Below, piece by piece: positions 10,904 to 21,647 of a stretch of 64,000 nt of DNA. The notes under the pieces are model-generated. The model made no database searches and was not told the origin of the DNA. It saw nothing but the letters and a program-made list of their open reading frames with translations. The stretch comes from Zygnema cylindricum (Eukaryota > Streptophyta > Zygnematophyceae > Zygnematales > Zygnemataceae). The stretch lies in the NCBI GenBank assembly GCA_037447655.1, contig JBBHKE010002260.1:100692-164691 (forward strand). The letters run 5' to 3'. The translations under genes were made by a program, and so were the position numbers. Numbering within the stretch: position 1 is the stretch's first letter; every line of letters begins with the position of its first letter.

Positions 10904-12937
10904 CCAGCATCCGTGTACGCCAAGTCAATCCATGTATGTTGAGTTAGAAATTTCAAAAATTTGCCAAAGTACCAAGATACGTGTACGCCGAATCAATCCG
11001 TGTACGCCGAGTTAGAAATTTCAAAAATTCAATTCAATACCAAAATCTGTGAACGCCGAGTCAATCAGTGTACGTCAACTTAGAAATTTTGATAATTTGG
11101 CTAAGTACTAGGATCTGTGTAAGCCAAGTCAATCTGTGTACGCCGAGTTACAAATTTCAAAAATTCAATTGATTACCAAGATCTGTGTACGCCGAGTCAA
11201 TCAGTGTACGTCGAGTTAGAAATTTTGATAATTTGGCTAAGTACCAGGATCTGTGTACGCTAAGTCAATCCGTGTACGCCGAGTTAGAAATTTCAATTTT
11301 TTTTCTAAATACCAAGATTCGTGTACCGTGAGTGAATCCGTGTACGCCAAGTTTGAAATTTCGAAAATTTGGCAAAATACCACGATCTGTGTACGCAGAA
11401 TAATCCGTGTATGCCGAGTTAGAAATTTCGATCCGTGTATGCCGAGTTAGAAATCTCGAAAAATTTGGCTAAGTACCAAGATCCGTGTACGCCAAGTCAA
11501 TCCGTGAACGCAGAGTTATAAATTTTGAAAATTTGGCAAAGTACCAAAAGCCGTGTACGCCGAGTCAATCCGTGTACGTCGAGTTTGAAATTTCAAAAAT
11601 TTGGCCAAGTACTAGGATCTGTGTACGCCGAGTCAATCCGTGTACGCCGAGTTAAAAATTTAGAAAATTTGGCTATGTACCAAGATCCATGTATGCCGAG
11701 TCAATTCTTGCACCCCGAGTTAGAAATTTTGAAAATTGGCCAAGTACCATGATCTGTGTACACCGAGTCAGTACGTCTACGCCGAGTTAGAAACTTCCAT
11801 CCGTGCACGCCGAGTTAGAAATTTCGAAAATTTGGCTAAGTACCAAGATCCGTGTACGCATAGTAAATCAGTGTACGCCGAGTTGGAAATTTCGAATATT
11901 TGGCTAAGTACAAGGATCTGTGTACGCCGAGTTAGAAATTTTGAAAATTTGGCCAAGTACAAAGATTCGTGTACACCAAGTCAATCTGTCTACGCCGAGT
12001 TAGAAATTTTGATAATTTGGATAACTACAAGGTTCCGTGTACACCGAGTTAGAAATTTCGAATATTTGGCTAAGTACAAGGATCTGTGTACGCCGATTCA
12101 ATCTATTTACGCTGAGTTTGAAATTTTGAAAATTTGGCCAAGTACCAAGATCCTTATACGTCGAGTCAATCCGTGTACGGTGAGTTAAAAATTTTGAAAA
12201 TTTGGGTAAGTACCAACATCTGTGTACGCCCAGTCAATCACTGTACGCTGAGTTAGAAATTTTGAAAATTTGGCCAAGTACCAGGATCCGTGTACACCAA
12301 GTTATAAAATTTGAAAATTTGGCTTATTACCAGTATCTTTGTGCGCTGAGTCAATCCGTGTACGCCGAGTTAGAAATTTTGAAAATTTGGCCAAGTACGA
12401 GGATTCGTGTACGCCAAGTTAGAAAATTAGAAAATTTGGCTTAGTACTAGAATTTGTGTACGCCGAGTCAATCCGTGTACGCCGAGTTAGATATTTCGAA
12501 AATTTGACTAAGTAACAAGATCCGTGTACGCTGAGTAAATCCATGTATGCCGAGTTAGAAATTTCAAAAGTTTGGCTAAGTATAGGGTTCTGCGTACGCC
12601 GAGTCTATCTATGTACGCCAAGTTAGAATTTTTGAAAATTTGGCCAAGTACCAGGATCCATATATGCCGAGTCAATCCGTGTACGCTGAACTAAAAATTT
12701 TGAAAGTTTGGCTAAGTACCAGCATCCGTGTACGCTGAGTCAATCAGTGTACGCTGAGTTAAAAATTTTGAAAATTTGGACAACTACCAGGATCCGTGTA
12801 CGCCGAGTAAATCCATGTACGACGAGTTAAAAATTTTGAAAATTTGGCTTAGTACTAGGATTTGTGTACGCCGAGTCAATCCGTGTACACCGAGTTAGAA
12901 ATTTCGAAAATTTGGCTAAGTAACAGGATCCGTGTAC
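10904..12937. repeat. 68-bp satellite array, first segment
   Basis: About 30 tandem copies of a unit of about 68 bp. Each unit contains two half-copies of the phrase CCGTGTACGCCGAGT, one followed by CAAT and one by TAGAAATTTCGAAAATTTGG, then CTAAGTACCAGGAT. Copies vary by point changes. Because 68 is not divisible by three, the long frames across it (for example 11736-12188) are frame-switching repeat translations and not genes. The array resumes after each of the inserted elements E and C. Confidence 0.9.
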
Positions 12938-14117
12938 TGTTGATATTTGTGTGTTTTCTAGGTCTGTAAATAGGATAGAAAAAAGCAGAGGCAGTCTGCC
13001 TCTAACTCCCCTCTCCAAGCCCCCACACTTGTTGTAGTCACTGCAGGCTGGATAGGGAGCTACAGCCATGGCTGCCTAAGCTCTCTAGAGGGGACAAGGG
13101 GTAAATTAGGTAGACTTACCAAAAGATAGTTGACGGACCCAAGAATTCATCCTGGTCCCTGCCGTCCATCAATTTGCATTAGCCGTTAGCTCTAGCCGTT
13201 AAGTCTATGAAACATATTACGATATATTAGGTTTGATAAATATATAAATTGTTACATGTAGATTAATTCGTTTAACGGCGAATAGATACTTAGTGCATAG
13301 ATACAGTTTGTTTTAGTACGAAGTACCGTATGGGGACAGAACGGATACTGCACATTTGTCTCGATAGCGAAACAAATACCGCGCGTCGAATTTCAGCGGC
13401 TAGGATTATAGCCGGTTTTGATCAGACACCCGCGATAGACGCCGCGATCACGGAAAATGCACTTTTGGCATTTTACGGTCTTTGCCACGTCAGATGACAC
13501 GTGGCGTGATAACATTGGATTACAGGAATTCCGGAGATTACAGGAACTAATCCTGATTTGACACGTGTCGAAATTTTGGCCATGTCGTACAATGGCCGTA
13601 CAAAAAGTACACCGGCACCTGTACTTTTCTGTACGACACAGTAATTGTATTGGTGACGTACTTCAGTAGATAGAGTTTTTGAGGGGGAATAGGACTTAGA
13701 AAATTTTGGGTAGGTAGCTGCCTCTCCCAGAGAGCACCCTGTATAAATGGCAAACTTTGGCCAGCCATAACTATCAATTTACTTGACCATTTTCAGTGAT
13801 TCTTTTTGCTGCAGACTCAGAGGAGTCCAGGCTACACAGAGGTGTAGTCTGTCAGATGTTTTGTCTGCCAGGGTGGCTTCATTTATAAGGGAAATTCAAA
13901 TTGGGTGAATGTGTCCAAATCTCATATTCTAACTTTGCATTCTGTGGTGGAACTGAGCACACAGAAAGTGTTGTTTCACAGGGGTGAATCTATATTGGGG
14001 TTCTGACTGTCAACGGGTCAGTTGTTTGGGTTTATATCTAGTTTGGAGTCGGCACTATCTAGATAAGCTTCTTTGGATCTGCATACTCTGAGGGCCAATG
14101 GAGGTCTCAGAGTTTCA
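12938..14117 (+). repeat. Element E 5' LTR
   Basis: A 1180-bp LTR starting TGTTGATATTTG and ending AGAGTTTCA. Near 13130-13200 it contains, in antisense, a tRNA-like block (B-box-like CAGGATGAATTC on the minus strand, followed by TTGGGTCCGTC), also found in LTRs C, D and F. The Gag ATG at 14098 lies 20 nt inside its 3' end. Confidence 0.85.
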
Positions 14118-15212
14118 GGTTAAAGGCCCACCATCTAGGGTGCCTATGTTCGATGGAACAGGCTTCACTTATTGGGCGTTTACAATGGAGGGATTGTTTT
14201 TCGGGAAGCACTTATGGGGAATTGTTGCGGGACAAGTGAGATGTCCGCCACCTGGCTTTGGAGGAGCTTACTATGGAGAATCATCTGAGGTTGCCCAGAA
14301 TATCATCCGGAGTTCAGATGCAACGGAAGGTGAAGGGAAAAACCTTTCCGTGGATGGGGAAATAGGGGAGAAGGAAAAAGGGACACCTACGGTGAGGGGA
14401 GCTAGGCTCTCAGCAATGGTACCACATGTAGGGATTAAAATTGAAGAAAGTGACAGAAAAATATAGGAATACACAAACACGATAGCAAAACATCTCATAC
14501 TTAGATATGTGTCTAAGTCGATAGCTATCACTCTTTTAAGTCTAACCAAGTCTTCAAAGATATGGGAAGCACTAAGTCAGATTTATAAAAGTGAGACTAT
14601 TTAAAGGCAGCAATTAGTAAAACAGGAAATAAAGGCCTATGTTTATAAAGGCGGAAGCAGGATAAAGTTTTGCAATGATATTGCTGCGTTATATGTTGAG
14701 CTAGCTAGTGCGGGATATGTAGAATCTGAGGAGAGTAAGATAAATACACTACTTATGAAACACCAGATGAGTACGAAAACATCATTTGTCGTATGCATGC
14801 ACTTGATTGTTCCTCATGGACTTGGAGCTTTACCATGGGGATAATTCTTGTGAGGGAAAGCACTTTGGAGCTTCGTAGGGGAAGTGACAGGGTGAATGCA
14901 TTTACAGCTAGTGGTGATTGGCGGAAGCGTGACAAGAGGAACTGCGGTGATTGGCGGAAGCGTGATGGGAGCAACGGTGGTGACGAGCGGAAGCGTGATG
15001 AGAGGAAGAAAGACAAAGGTAAACCTTATCGGAACTTTGGTGGAAAAAGAGGGAGAGGAAAAGACACGGGAGCTTTGAAAAAAGGAGTTTGCTTCTTTTG
15101 TACGGAACCGGGTCATTATATGGAGGAATGCCCTTGTTTGGAAAAACTTAGAAGTTTTAATGTGGATGAGGAGGACGAAGAGGAAGAGGAGAAAGAGGAT
15201 GAAGAAAAATTG
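14098..15212 (+). pseudogene. Element E Gag
   Basis: Gag begins MEVSEFQVKGPPSRVPMFDG with its ATG inside the LTR and runs 122 codons to a stop at 14464. The rest is split over frames: KHLILRYVSKSIAI, then YVYKGGSRIKFCNDIAALY, and from 14793 a basic stretch of repeated GDWRKRD units. A CCHC knuckle follows (CFFCTEPGHYMEEC at about 15090-15132), then an acidic EEDEEEEEKEDEE tail. The knuckle residues are complete, but stops and a shift before it make a full Gag impossible. The tail joins the truncated 3' LTR directly. Confidence 0.8.
14119..14132 (+). other. Decayed half-tRNA primer site, element E
   Basis: GTTAAAGGCCCACC begins one base after the LTR. It matches the complement of the plant initiator tRNA-Met anticodon arm (GTTATGGGCCCACC) at 12 of 14 positions. 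It is read as Gag codons V-K-G-P. Confidence 0.6.
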
Positions 15213-15709
15213 GTACTTTTCTGTACGACACAGTAATTTGATTGGTATCGTACTTCAATAGATAGAGTTTTAGAGGGGGAATACGACTTAGAAAATTTTG
15301 GGTAGGTAGCTGCCTCTCCCAGAGTGCACCCTGTATAAATGGCAAACTTTGGCCAGCCATAACTATAAATTTACTTGACCATTTTCAGTGATTCTTTTTG
15401 CTGCAGACTCAACGGAGTCCACGCTACACAAGGATGTAGTCGGTCAAAGGTTTTGTCTGCCAGGGTGGCTGCATTTCTAAGGGAAAGTCAAAGTGGGTGA
15501 ATGTGTCTAAATCTCATATTCTAACTTTGCATTCTATGGTGGAACTGAGCACACAAAAAGTGTTAATTCGCAGGGGTGAATCTATATTGGGGTTTTGACT
15601 GTCAACGGGTCAGTCATTTAGGTTTATATCAAGTTTGGAGTCGGCACTATCTAGATTAGCTTCTTTGGATCTGCCTACTCTGAGGGCCAATGGAGGTCTC
15701 AGAGTTTCA
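15213..15709 (+). repeat. Element E truncated 3' LTR
   Basis: This 497-bp segment is colinear with 13621-14117 and ends at the same AGAGTTTCA, followed by the TGTAC duplication. The first 683 bp of the LTR are absent. Confidence 0.9.
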
Positions 15710-16247
15710 TGTACACTGAGTAAATCCATTTATGCCGAGTTAGAAATTTCGAAAATTTGGCTAAGTATAGGGTTTCGTGTACGCCGAGACAATCCTTGTA
15801 AGCCAAGTTAGAAATTTTGAAAATTTGGCCAAGTACCTCGATTTGTGTACGTCGAGTCAATCCGTCTATGCTGAGTTATAAATTTTGACAATTTGGCTAA
15901 GTACGAGGATCTGTGTACGCGAGTCAATCCGTGTACGCTAAGTTAGAAATTTTGAAAATTTGGCTAAGTACCAAGATTCTTGTACGCAGAATAAATTAGT
16001 GCACGCCAAGTTAAAATTTTTGAAAACTTGGATAACTACAAGGTTTCGTGTACGCCAAGTCAATCTATGTACTCAAAGTTAGAAATTTTAAAAATTTGGC
16101 CAAGTACAAGGATCCATATACGCCGAGTCAATCCGTGTACGCTGAGTTAGAAATTTTGAAAATTGGGCTAAGTACTAGCATCCGTGTACGCCGAGTCATT
16201 CAGTGTAAGCCGCGTTATAAATTTTGAAACTTTGGCCAAGTACCAGT
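15710..16247. repeat. 68-bp satellite array, second segment
   Basis: Continuation of the array of 10904-12937 between the insertions of elements E and C, about eight units, same phase phrases (GTACGCCGAGT, GAAAATTTGGC). It ends at the CCAGT target duplication of element C. Confidence 0.9.
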
Positions 16248-17279
16248 TGAAACTATGGAACCTCCATAGGACCTCAAAGTAGGCAGCTCACACGAAGCCT
16301 CTAGGATAACCCTGACCCCTTTGTGTTTCAGCAAGAATAACTGCCACCCTGGCAAACAAAAACTCTGACCACCTTCAACCTTGTAAAGGGAAGACTCGCG
16401 TGAGTCTATAGCAAAAAGAATATGTGAATTTGCTCCCTTGAGCAGTAAGTTATGAAGAGTCAAAGTTGACCTTTTGTACAGGAGCTCTCTGGGAGCTATG
16501 GTCTAATCTATCAGAAGTTTCTAAGTGCTATCTCTCTCTAAAACTCTATCTACTGAAGTACGGCACCAATCATAAGATTGTATTGTACATAAAGGTACAT
16601 GTGCCGATGTACTTTGTGTACGGCCATTGTACAACATGGCCAACAAGTCGACACATGTTATTTTTGGATTCGTTCCCGGAATCCCCAAATATGCCGAAAT
16701 CCAATGTGATTGTGCCACGTGGCAATTGATGTGACGTCGACCATAAACCGCCGAAAACTCATTCCGCGATCTCGGCATGCTTCGTGGCCGTCCGATGAAG
16801 TCGGATTACAATCGTGGCCGTCATAAATACTTGCGCACTATTTGTTTCGCCTTCGAAACAAAATGCGCGGTATCCGTTTCGGATGTTCCGTGGCTGTACA
16901 TTACAACTGTATCTATGTCTAAATATTCCGTTGAATGAAAATAGGCTACGTGTTAACATCTAAATAATTACGAAACCCTATATGTCCAACCATGATGCCA
17001 GACTAACTGGCTAAGGCTACCGGCTATGTTGACAGACGGTAGGTACCATGTTCAAATCCAGGGTCCGTCAATTTCTATTTTGGTAAATCTACCAAAATAT
17101 ACAACACGTAATTCTATCTCTAATCAACATAGGCAGCCATGGCTCTAGCTCCCTCTTCAACATTCAGTGACTACGACAAGTGTGGGAGCTGAAGAGAGAA
17201 GTTAGAGGCAGAATGCTTCGGCTTCTTTTTTTGCATTTTGCAAAACCTAGAAAATGTAAAATAAACTTTTATTTGTACA
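16248..17279 (-). repeat. Element C 3' LTR
   Basis: Starts TGAAACTATGG and ends TTTGTACA on the plus strand. In this copy the segment corresponding to the Gag start codons contains a stop, unlike the 5' copy. Around 16985-17075 it carries the tRNA-like block (GGCTAAGG, GTTCAAATCC, GGGTCCGTC) on the plus strand, antisense to the element. Confidence 0.92.
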
Positions 17280-17287
17280 CTCCCCTT
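17280..17287 (-). other. Element C polypurine tract
   Basis: On the minus strand AAGGGGAG lies directly before the 3' LTR start TGTACAAATAAAAG. This is the expected position and composition of the plus-strand DNA primer. Confidence 0.8.
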
Positions 17288-18700
17288 ATTTTCTAGTCAC
17301 TCTTTTATTTAAGACCACACTTCTCTCGGCAGAAATTAGTTTAGGGGAAGGAACAGGTTTGGTCATCATATCAGCTACCATTTCACTATCTGGTTTATAC
17401 TCCAAACTGATTTTCTTGTTTTCTACTTTCTCCCTAACAAATCTAAGCTTAATGTCCATGTGTTTGGCTTCAAAGTGATGTTTAAGATTGGCAGAAATAG
17501 CAATGGCAGCCTGATTATCACAAAACACTTTTTGGACACCACTCTTAAGATGACCAAGCTCACCAAGCAAAGACTTGACCCACATTAATTTTTTTACAGC
17601 AGAGCAAGAAGCCATGTACTCAGCCTCCAAGGTGGACTGAGCAATGACCTTTTGTTGCTTGCTGCTCCAGCAGCAAGCCCTATCACCCACATACAATACA
17701 TATCCAGATGTGCATCTCCTCATAAAAGCATTCCCATAGCTGGCATCACTCCAAGTGGTGATGTCAGTATTGTTACCACCCAAATGCAACCATAAATTCT
17801 TAGTCCCTATGAGATATCTAAGGACTCTTTTAGCTGTCTCCCAATCTTTCTTAGTGGGAGCATTCAGACTCCTACTTAGTACTCCTACTGCTGCAGCTAT
17901 GTCTGAACGGGTACAATTCATAAAATATATTAGGCTGCCCACTGCTTGTTTATAAGGGATGGTCTGCATAAATATTTTCTCTTTCGGGCCTACCTCATCA
18001 TCTAAGATTATAACTCCCTCTTCCTCACTCCCCTCACTTCTCTTCTTTAATTCCATAGGAGTGGTATAACTATTAGCCTTGTCCATATGGAATTTTTCTA
18101 ACATGTTTCCAATGGCCTCTTTTTGAGTTAATCTTATTATCTTTCTATCTTTGTCTCTTTCTACCTGAATTCCCAAAATATACCTTGCTTCTCCCATAGC
18201 TTTCATCTCAAATCTTCCTTTTAAATCATTTTTCAACTTATTTATTTTATCCATAGATTTACTTAAAACAAGCAAATCGTCTACATAAATTGCAATAAAA
18301 ATAATTCCTTCCTCATCTTCAAACAAATAAATTGAGTGATCAGAGCTGATCCGAATATATCCCAAACCTGTAAGAAACTCATCGAGGATTTTGTTCTATT
18401 GCCTGGGCGCCTGTTTCAGCCCATATAAAGATTTGATCAATCGGTATACCTTGCTTTCCTCCCCTTGCCCCACAAATCCTTCGGGTTGTCGCATAAAAAT
18501 TTCCTCTTCCAACTCTCCATGTAGGAAGGTCGTCTTGATGTCCATCTGATGCACTTCGATATCTTCTGCTGCCGCCATTGTGAGAAGTATCTGAAATGAA
18601 GGAAACATGACGACCGGAGCAAAAGTCTCCTCGTAGTCAATTCCCTCTTTCTGGGTAAATCCCTTCGCCACTTACCGAACCTTGTAGCGCTCAATGGTGT
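17286..18700 (-). pseudogene. Element C reverse transcriptase and RNase H
   Basis: RT begins near 18690 ([20 protein letters not shown]) and passes [19 protein letters not shown] and SLYGLKQAPRQ. A TAG then replaces the Trp expected next (18397). A frame of 359 codons (18365-17286) continues with the polymerase site YVDDLLVLSKS, LGIQVERD, VGSLIYFMNCTRSD and the RNase H domain: WSDASYGN, TLEAEYMASC, FCDNQAAIAIS, HMDIKLRFVREKV and ADMMTK. Catalytic residues are all present. Only the stop before VAKGF and the one after QAPRQ break the module. Enzyme sites sit in the cytoplasmic virus-like particle in active relatives. Confidence 0.88.
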
Positions 18701-18728
18701 TATCCGGGTTAAGTTTCAACTTAAATAC

Positions 18729-19396
18729 TCACTTACACGCAATTGGATTTCTATCAGGAGGACAATCCATCATTTCCCATGTATTGGCCGCCATAATTGA
18801 GGCCATCTCCTCGTCAATGGCAGTCTTCCACCGGTTTCTTTCTGGACAAGTCATTGCCTCATTATATGTTTGAGGTTCATCGGGATGAGACAGTTTGGTT
18901 ACCTTATTGTTAACTTGTCTCTCTTCCAGTCTTTTGTTGCTTCTTCTTCCTCCCTCAAACTCGGTTGCCGGAATGGATGGTTCTCTTGGATTCTTCCGAA
19001 CATTTTTTACTTCTCCCCTATCCTTTGATTCCAGGTTGATTACCACCTCGTCTTCCCCTTCGGATGGAGTTACTACTAGGGGTTCCACATTTGGGTCCTT
19101 CTCGATCTGATTCGTACCTGCAAGATCATCATCTTCTTGAAATCCTAGATAGTTAGGAAGCTCAAAGTCATCAGAATTTTCTGACTCAATCTGATTGTGA
19201 CTGTCTTTGTATGCTTAAAGGGATCTATAGATTTTTCTTCATCCATAACCACTAGATGCTTCACTAGGATAATATCCTCTCTTTTGAGATCGTAGACTCT
19301 ATATCCTTTTACATCTTCATCATATCCTAGTAGATATCGTGGTTTTCCTTTTGGGTCTAATTTCCAGTTTGACCTATCTGTGTCTAAACTGAACAC
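18729..19396 (-). pseudogene. Element C integrase-RT linker
   Basis: This carries the end of integrase and the variable linker: SLDTDRSNWKLDPKGKPRY, LGYDEDVKGYRVYDL, LVVMDEEKSIDPFKHTKTV, an acidic stretch, then KLSHPDEPQTYNEAMTCPER and WKTAIDEEMASIMAANTWE. A frameshift lies near 19145-19190, and a TGA follows NPIACK at 18729 where a Trp codon is expected. A TAA at about 19394 replaces the Gln codon that element B still has. Confidence 0.8.
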
Positions 19397-20166
19397 TTAA
19401 CTACCGAAAACCTTTAAGTGTGAAACATCTGGTTTTCGGCCTGTCCATCTCTCATAGGGTGTTTGGCCTTTTACTGCTGAAGTAAGAACTCTATTTTTGA
19501 GATAATTAGCAGAGTTCATTCCTTCTGCCCAAAACTTCTTTCCTATCTTCTTATCTAACAACATACTCCTAGCACTATCACTCAGTGTTCTATTTAATCT
19601 TTCGGCTACACCATTCTGCTCAGGATTTTCAGGAATTGTCTTTTGGTGTTGCACTCCATCTTCTCTCAGAAAATCCTCAAACTGGTTAGAGGTATACTGT
19701 CCACCATTGTCACTCCTTACTCTCTTGATTGAGGTTTCATGGATTTTTTCACTCCATGCTTTATATTGTTTAAAACATTCCTGAGCCTCTGACTTATTTT
19801 TCAAAAAATACACCCTAAAATACCGAGACCAATCATCAGTGATAGTCATCATAAATCTCTTCCCCCCGGGTGATGGCACTCTGGCCGGCCCGATATATCT
19901 GTGTGTACTAAATCTAGAATCTTTTCTCCCTTATAGGTGGCAGTTTTTGGGAAGGGTAACCGGTGTGCTTTACCTTGAGCACATCCACTACAATCACTTA
20001 GATTCTCACTTTCACCGAACTGAATCCCTTCCACAACTTCCATCTTTTTCATCTCTCTTAATTTATCTAGATTCACATGCCCAAGCCTCTTATGCCACGA
20101 CATTATATCATGAATACCAGCATAGTAAAGTTTCTTCTTTTCATTGCTTAAAATCAGCCTAAACAT
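19397..20166 (-). pseudogene. Element C integrase
   Basis: The HHCC pre-integrase zinc motif (MSWHKRLGHVN ... CSGCAQGKAHRLPFP) leads into the DDE core: LVHTDISG, ITDDWSRYFRVYF, VRSDNGGQYTSNQFEDF and PENPEQNGVAERLNRT, giving D, D and E. The end is FWAEGMNSANYLKNRV and ERWTGRKPDVSHLKVFGS. One frameshift near 19860-19880 separates the zinc motif frame from the core frame (ECHHPGGRDL against MPSPGGKRFMM). All catalytic residues survive. Confidence 0.88.
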
Positions 20167-20169
20167 CCC

Positions 20170-20520
20170 TTGGCTACCTTTTTCAGCAGTGAAATAAACT
20201 TCCTTCTAAAAACTAGCGGTCAAGACTCCTTTCCTAGTGCTAGTATCAAAACCCTTATCATCAAATACAAACGTAGAGATGAGGTTTTTGTTCAGCTCAA
20301 GAATAAACAACACATCGGAGAATGTAACTATAGTTTTCTTTCCTTCTACTAACACTTTTAGATCTACCGATCCTACAAGAGTAGTAGTGACTATCCTCCC
20401 ATCCCCGTACTCTATCTCTACGGTGGGAATCTTTCTTATCTTAGTGAACAGGTGTTTATCTTAACACATGTGCATGGATGCACCTGAATCTACAATCCAG
20501 CCTGCTTCACCTTTCAATCC
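20170..20520 (-). pseudogene. Element C protease
   Basis: The active site reads GWIVDSGASMHMC and is followed by a TAA where the family has a coding triplet (element D reads DSGASIHMCRGRHLF). Downstream are LFTKIRKIPTVEIEYGDGR, GSVDLKVLVEG and FSDVLFI, typical of copia proteases. A one-base shift separates it from the gag frame (gag ends SRNVLSVD; the protease frame reads KCAFGGLKGEAGW). Confidence 0.8.
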
Positions 20521-21647
20521 ACCGAAAGCACATTTCTGCTTTTGGGAATTTCGACCTCACTTTTCGCTTCCAACTCCTCATCCAATAAGAGTTCATCGTC
20601 CTCCTCCTTGGATTCTGCCTCATGTACCTCTGTCACAACGGCCTTTTTCTTTCCTCTCGGGGGTCCACCCGTCTGCCCCTCCTTTAACCGCAGCTCGCTT
20701 AACTTAGTGCATTCAGCCATATAGTGCCCGGGTTTCTTACAATAATGGCACAATCCCTTGGGAGTCCTTGGTCCGAACTCCTTGGTCTGATTTTTCTGCA
20801 CCTCCCCTCGATAATTTCCAACCTGTTTTCTGGAATCATTGTTTCTCCAATCAGTCCCGGCTGCCAAGGCTTGCCCACTCTTTCCTCCCTTTCGGATCTC
20901 AATTGTATTCTCCCGAACAAGAATCATCCCTACCACTGAATTCCAAATCCAACGTGAGTACGCTAAGTCCTGCACACGGTTTACTATGTTCTCCAACTCC
21001 TCAGGTAACTTCATCAGTAAACAGTTAACCTTTTCCATTTCACTAAATACTTTTCCAGCACTTTCTAGTTCCATGAAAAGTGTAGCAAGCTCATTGCAAA
21101 AATCCAACATCTTCCCCCCTTTGTATACATACTCCCTAATTTTCTGATCAGCCAATTGTTGTTGGTGAATCGTACCACTTCGGTACATCTCTTTGAGAGC
21201 CATCCAAAGATCGGATGCTCTCTCTACCTGCAAATGGGGAGATGCAAGCCCTTGAGTAAGATGGCGAAGGATGAAGTGCTTAGCCGCCATATTGTTGAAG
21301 TCCCACGTATCGATATCATTCTCCTCGTTCCTCGGAATAGGTGACATGAATGCCGAACTGGTTGCTATTGGTGTGATTGTCTCCTTTTCTTTTCCTTTGT
21401 CCACCACCTCTCCTTTCTTTGTCTCCTCCGTTGAAGATGAATCAGCATCTCTAGTGAATCTGCCTCCTGTAAACCCAGGAGGTATCCCAAGACTGGATGG
21501 ACGCCTCACCCGTCCACTCACTATTCCCCAAAACTGTTTCTCACATAGAGCTCCTATCATCATACTTTCCAAGTATATGAAGCCGACTCCATTGAATATG
21601 GGCACCCTAGACGGTGGGCCCATAACTTGAAACTCTGAGACCTCCAT
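20514..21647 (-). CDS. Element C Gag polyprotein
   Basis: An uninterrupted 377-codon Gag. It starts MEVSEFQVMGPPSRVPIFNG with the ATG 20 nt inside the 5' LTR, so its first seven codons are LTR sequence and the next (V-M-G-P-P) are the primer binding site. A UBN2-type Gag core follows (WDFNNMAAKHFILRHLTQGL, LWMALKEMYRSGTIHQQQLA, FCNELATLFMELESAGKVFS). Then comes a basic stretch and a CCHC zinc knuckle (CHYCKKPGHYMAEC, about residues 283-296), and an acidic tail. It is the only long intact retroelement reading frame in the window. It forms the capsid and binds RNA in active relatives. The frame ends just before protease. Confidence 0.85.
   Translation of the reverse strand: MEVSEFQVMGPPSRVPIFNGVGFIYLESMMIGALCEKQFWGIVSGRVRRPSSLGIPPGFTGGRFTRDADSSSTEETKKGEVVDKGKEKETITPIATSSAFMSPIPRNEENDIDTWDFNNMAAKHFILRHLTQGLASPHLQVERASDLWMALKEMYRSGTIHQQQLADQKIREYVYKGGKMLDFCNELATLFMELESAGKVFSEMEKVNCLLMKLPEELENIVNRVQDLAYSRWIWNSVVGMILVRENTIEIRKGGKSGQALAAGTDWRNNDSRKQVGNYRGEVQKNQTKEFGPRTPKGLCHYCKKPGHYMAECTKLSELRLKEGQTGGPPRGKKKAVVTEVHEAESKEEDDELLLDEELEAKSEVEIPKSRNVLSVD
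21613..21626 (-). other. Half-tRNA-iMet primer binding site, element C
   Basis: On the minus strand GTTATGGGCCCACC follows the 5' LTR after one base. It is a 14-nt perfect complement of the plant initiator tRNA-Met anticodon arm, beginning opposite about nucleotide C39. The usual plant copia primer site TGGTATCAGAGC, complementary to the tRNA 3' end, is absent. The site is inside the gag reading frame. Confidence 0.8.

Larger units (their letters stand above)
12938..15709 (+). mobile_element. Ty1/copia element E, pol-deleted
   Basis: A plus-strand copia insertion into the satellite, flanked by a perfect 5-bp duplication TGTAC (12933-12937 and 15710-15714). It has a full 5' LTR (12938-14117), a primer-site region, a damaged gag, and only the last 497 bp of the 3' LTR (15213-15709, colinear with 13621-14117). 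Everything from the end of gag through pol and the first two thirds of the 3' LTR was removed in one deletion at about 15212. It is a non-autonomous internal-deletion derivative. Confidence 0.9.

Noticed and set aside
11736-12188. 150-codon open frame with repeated VYAELEI and KIW peptides
   Set aside because: It lies in the 68-bp satellite. The period is not a multiple of three, so the peptide changes frame at each unit, and similar frames occur on the other strand.
7094-12937. CRISPR-like array
   Set aside because: Repeats are contiguous satellites without unique spacers, in a plant genome.
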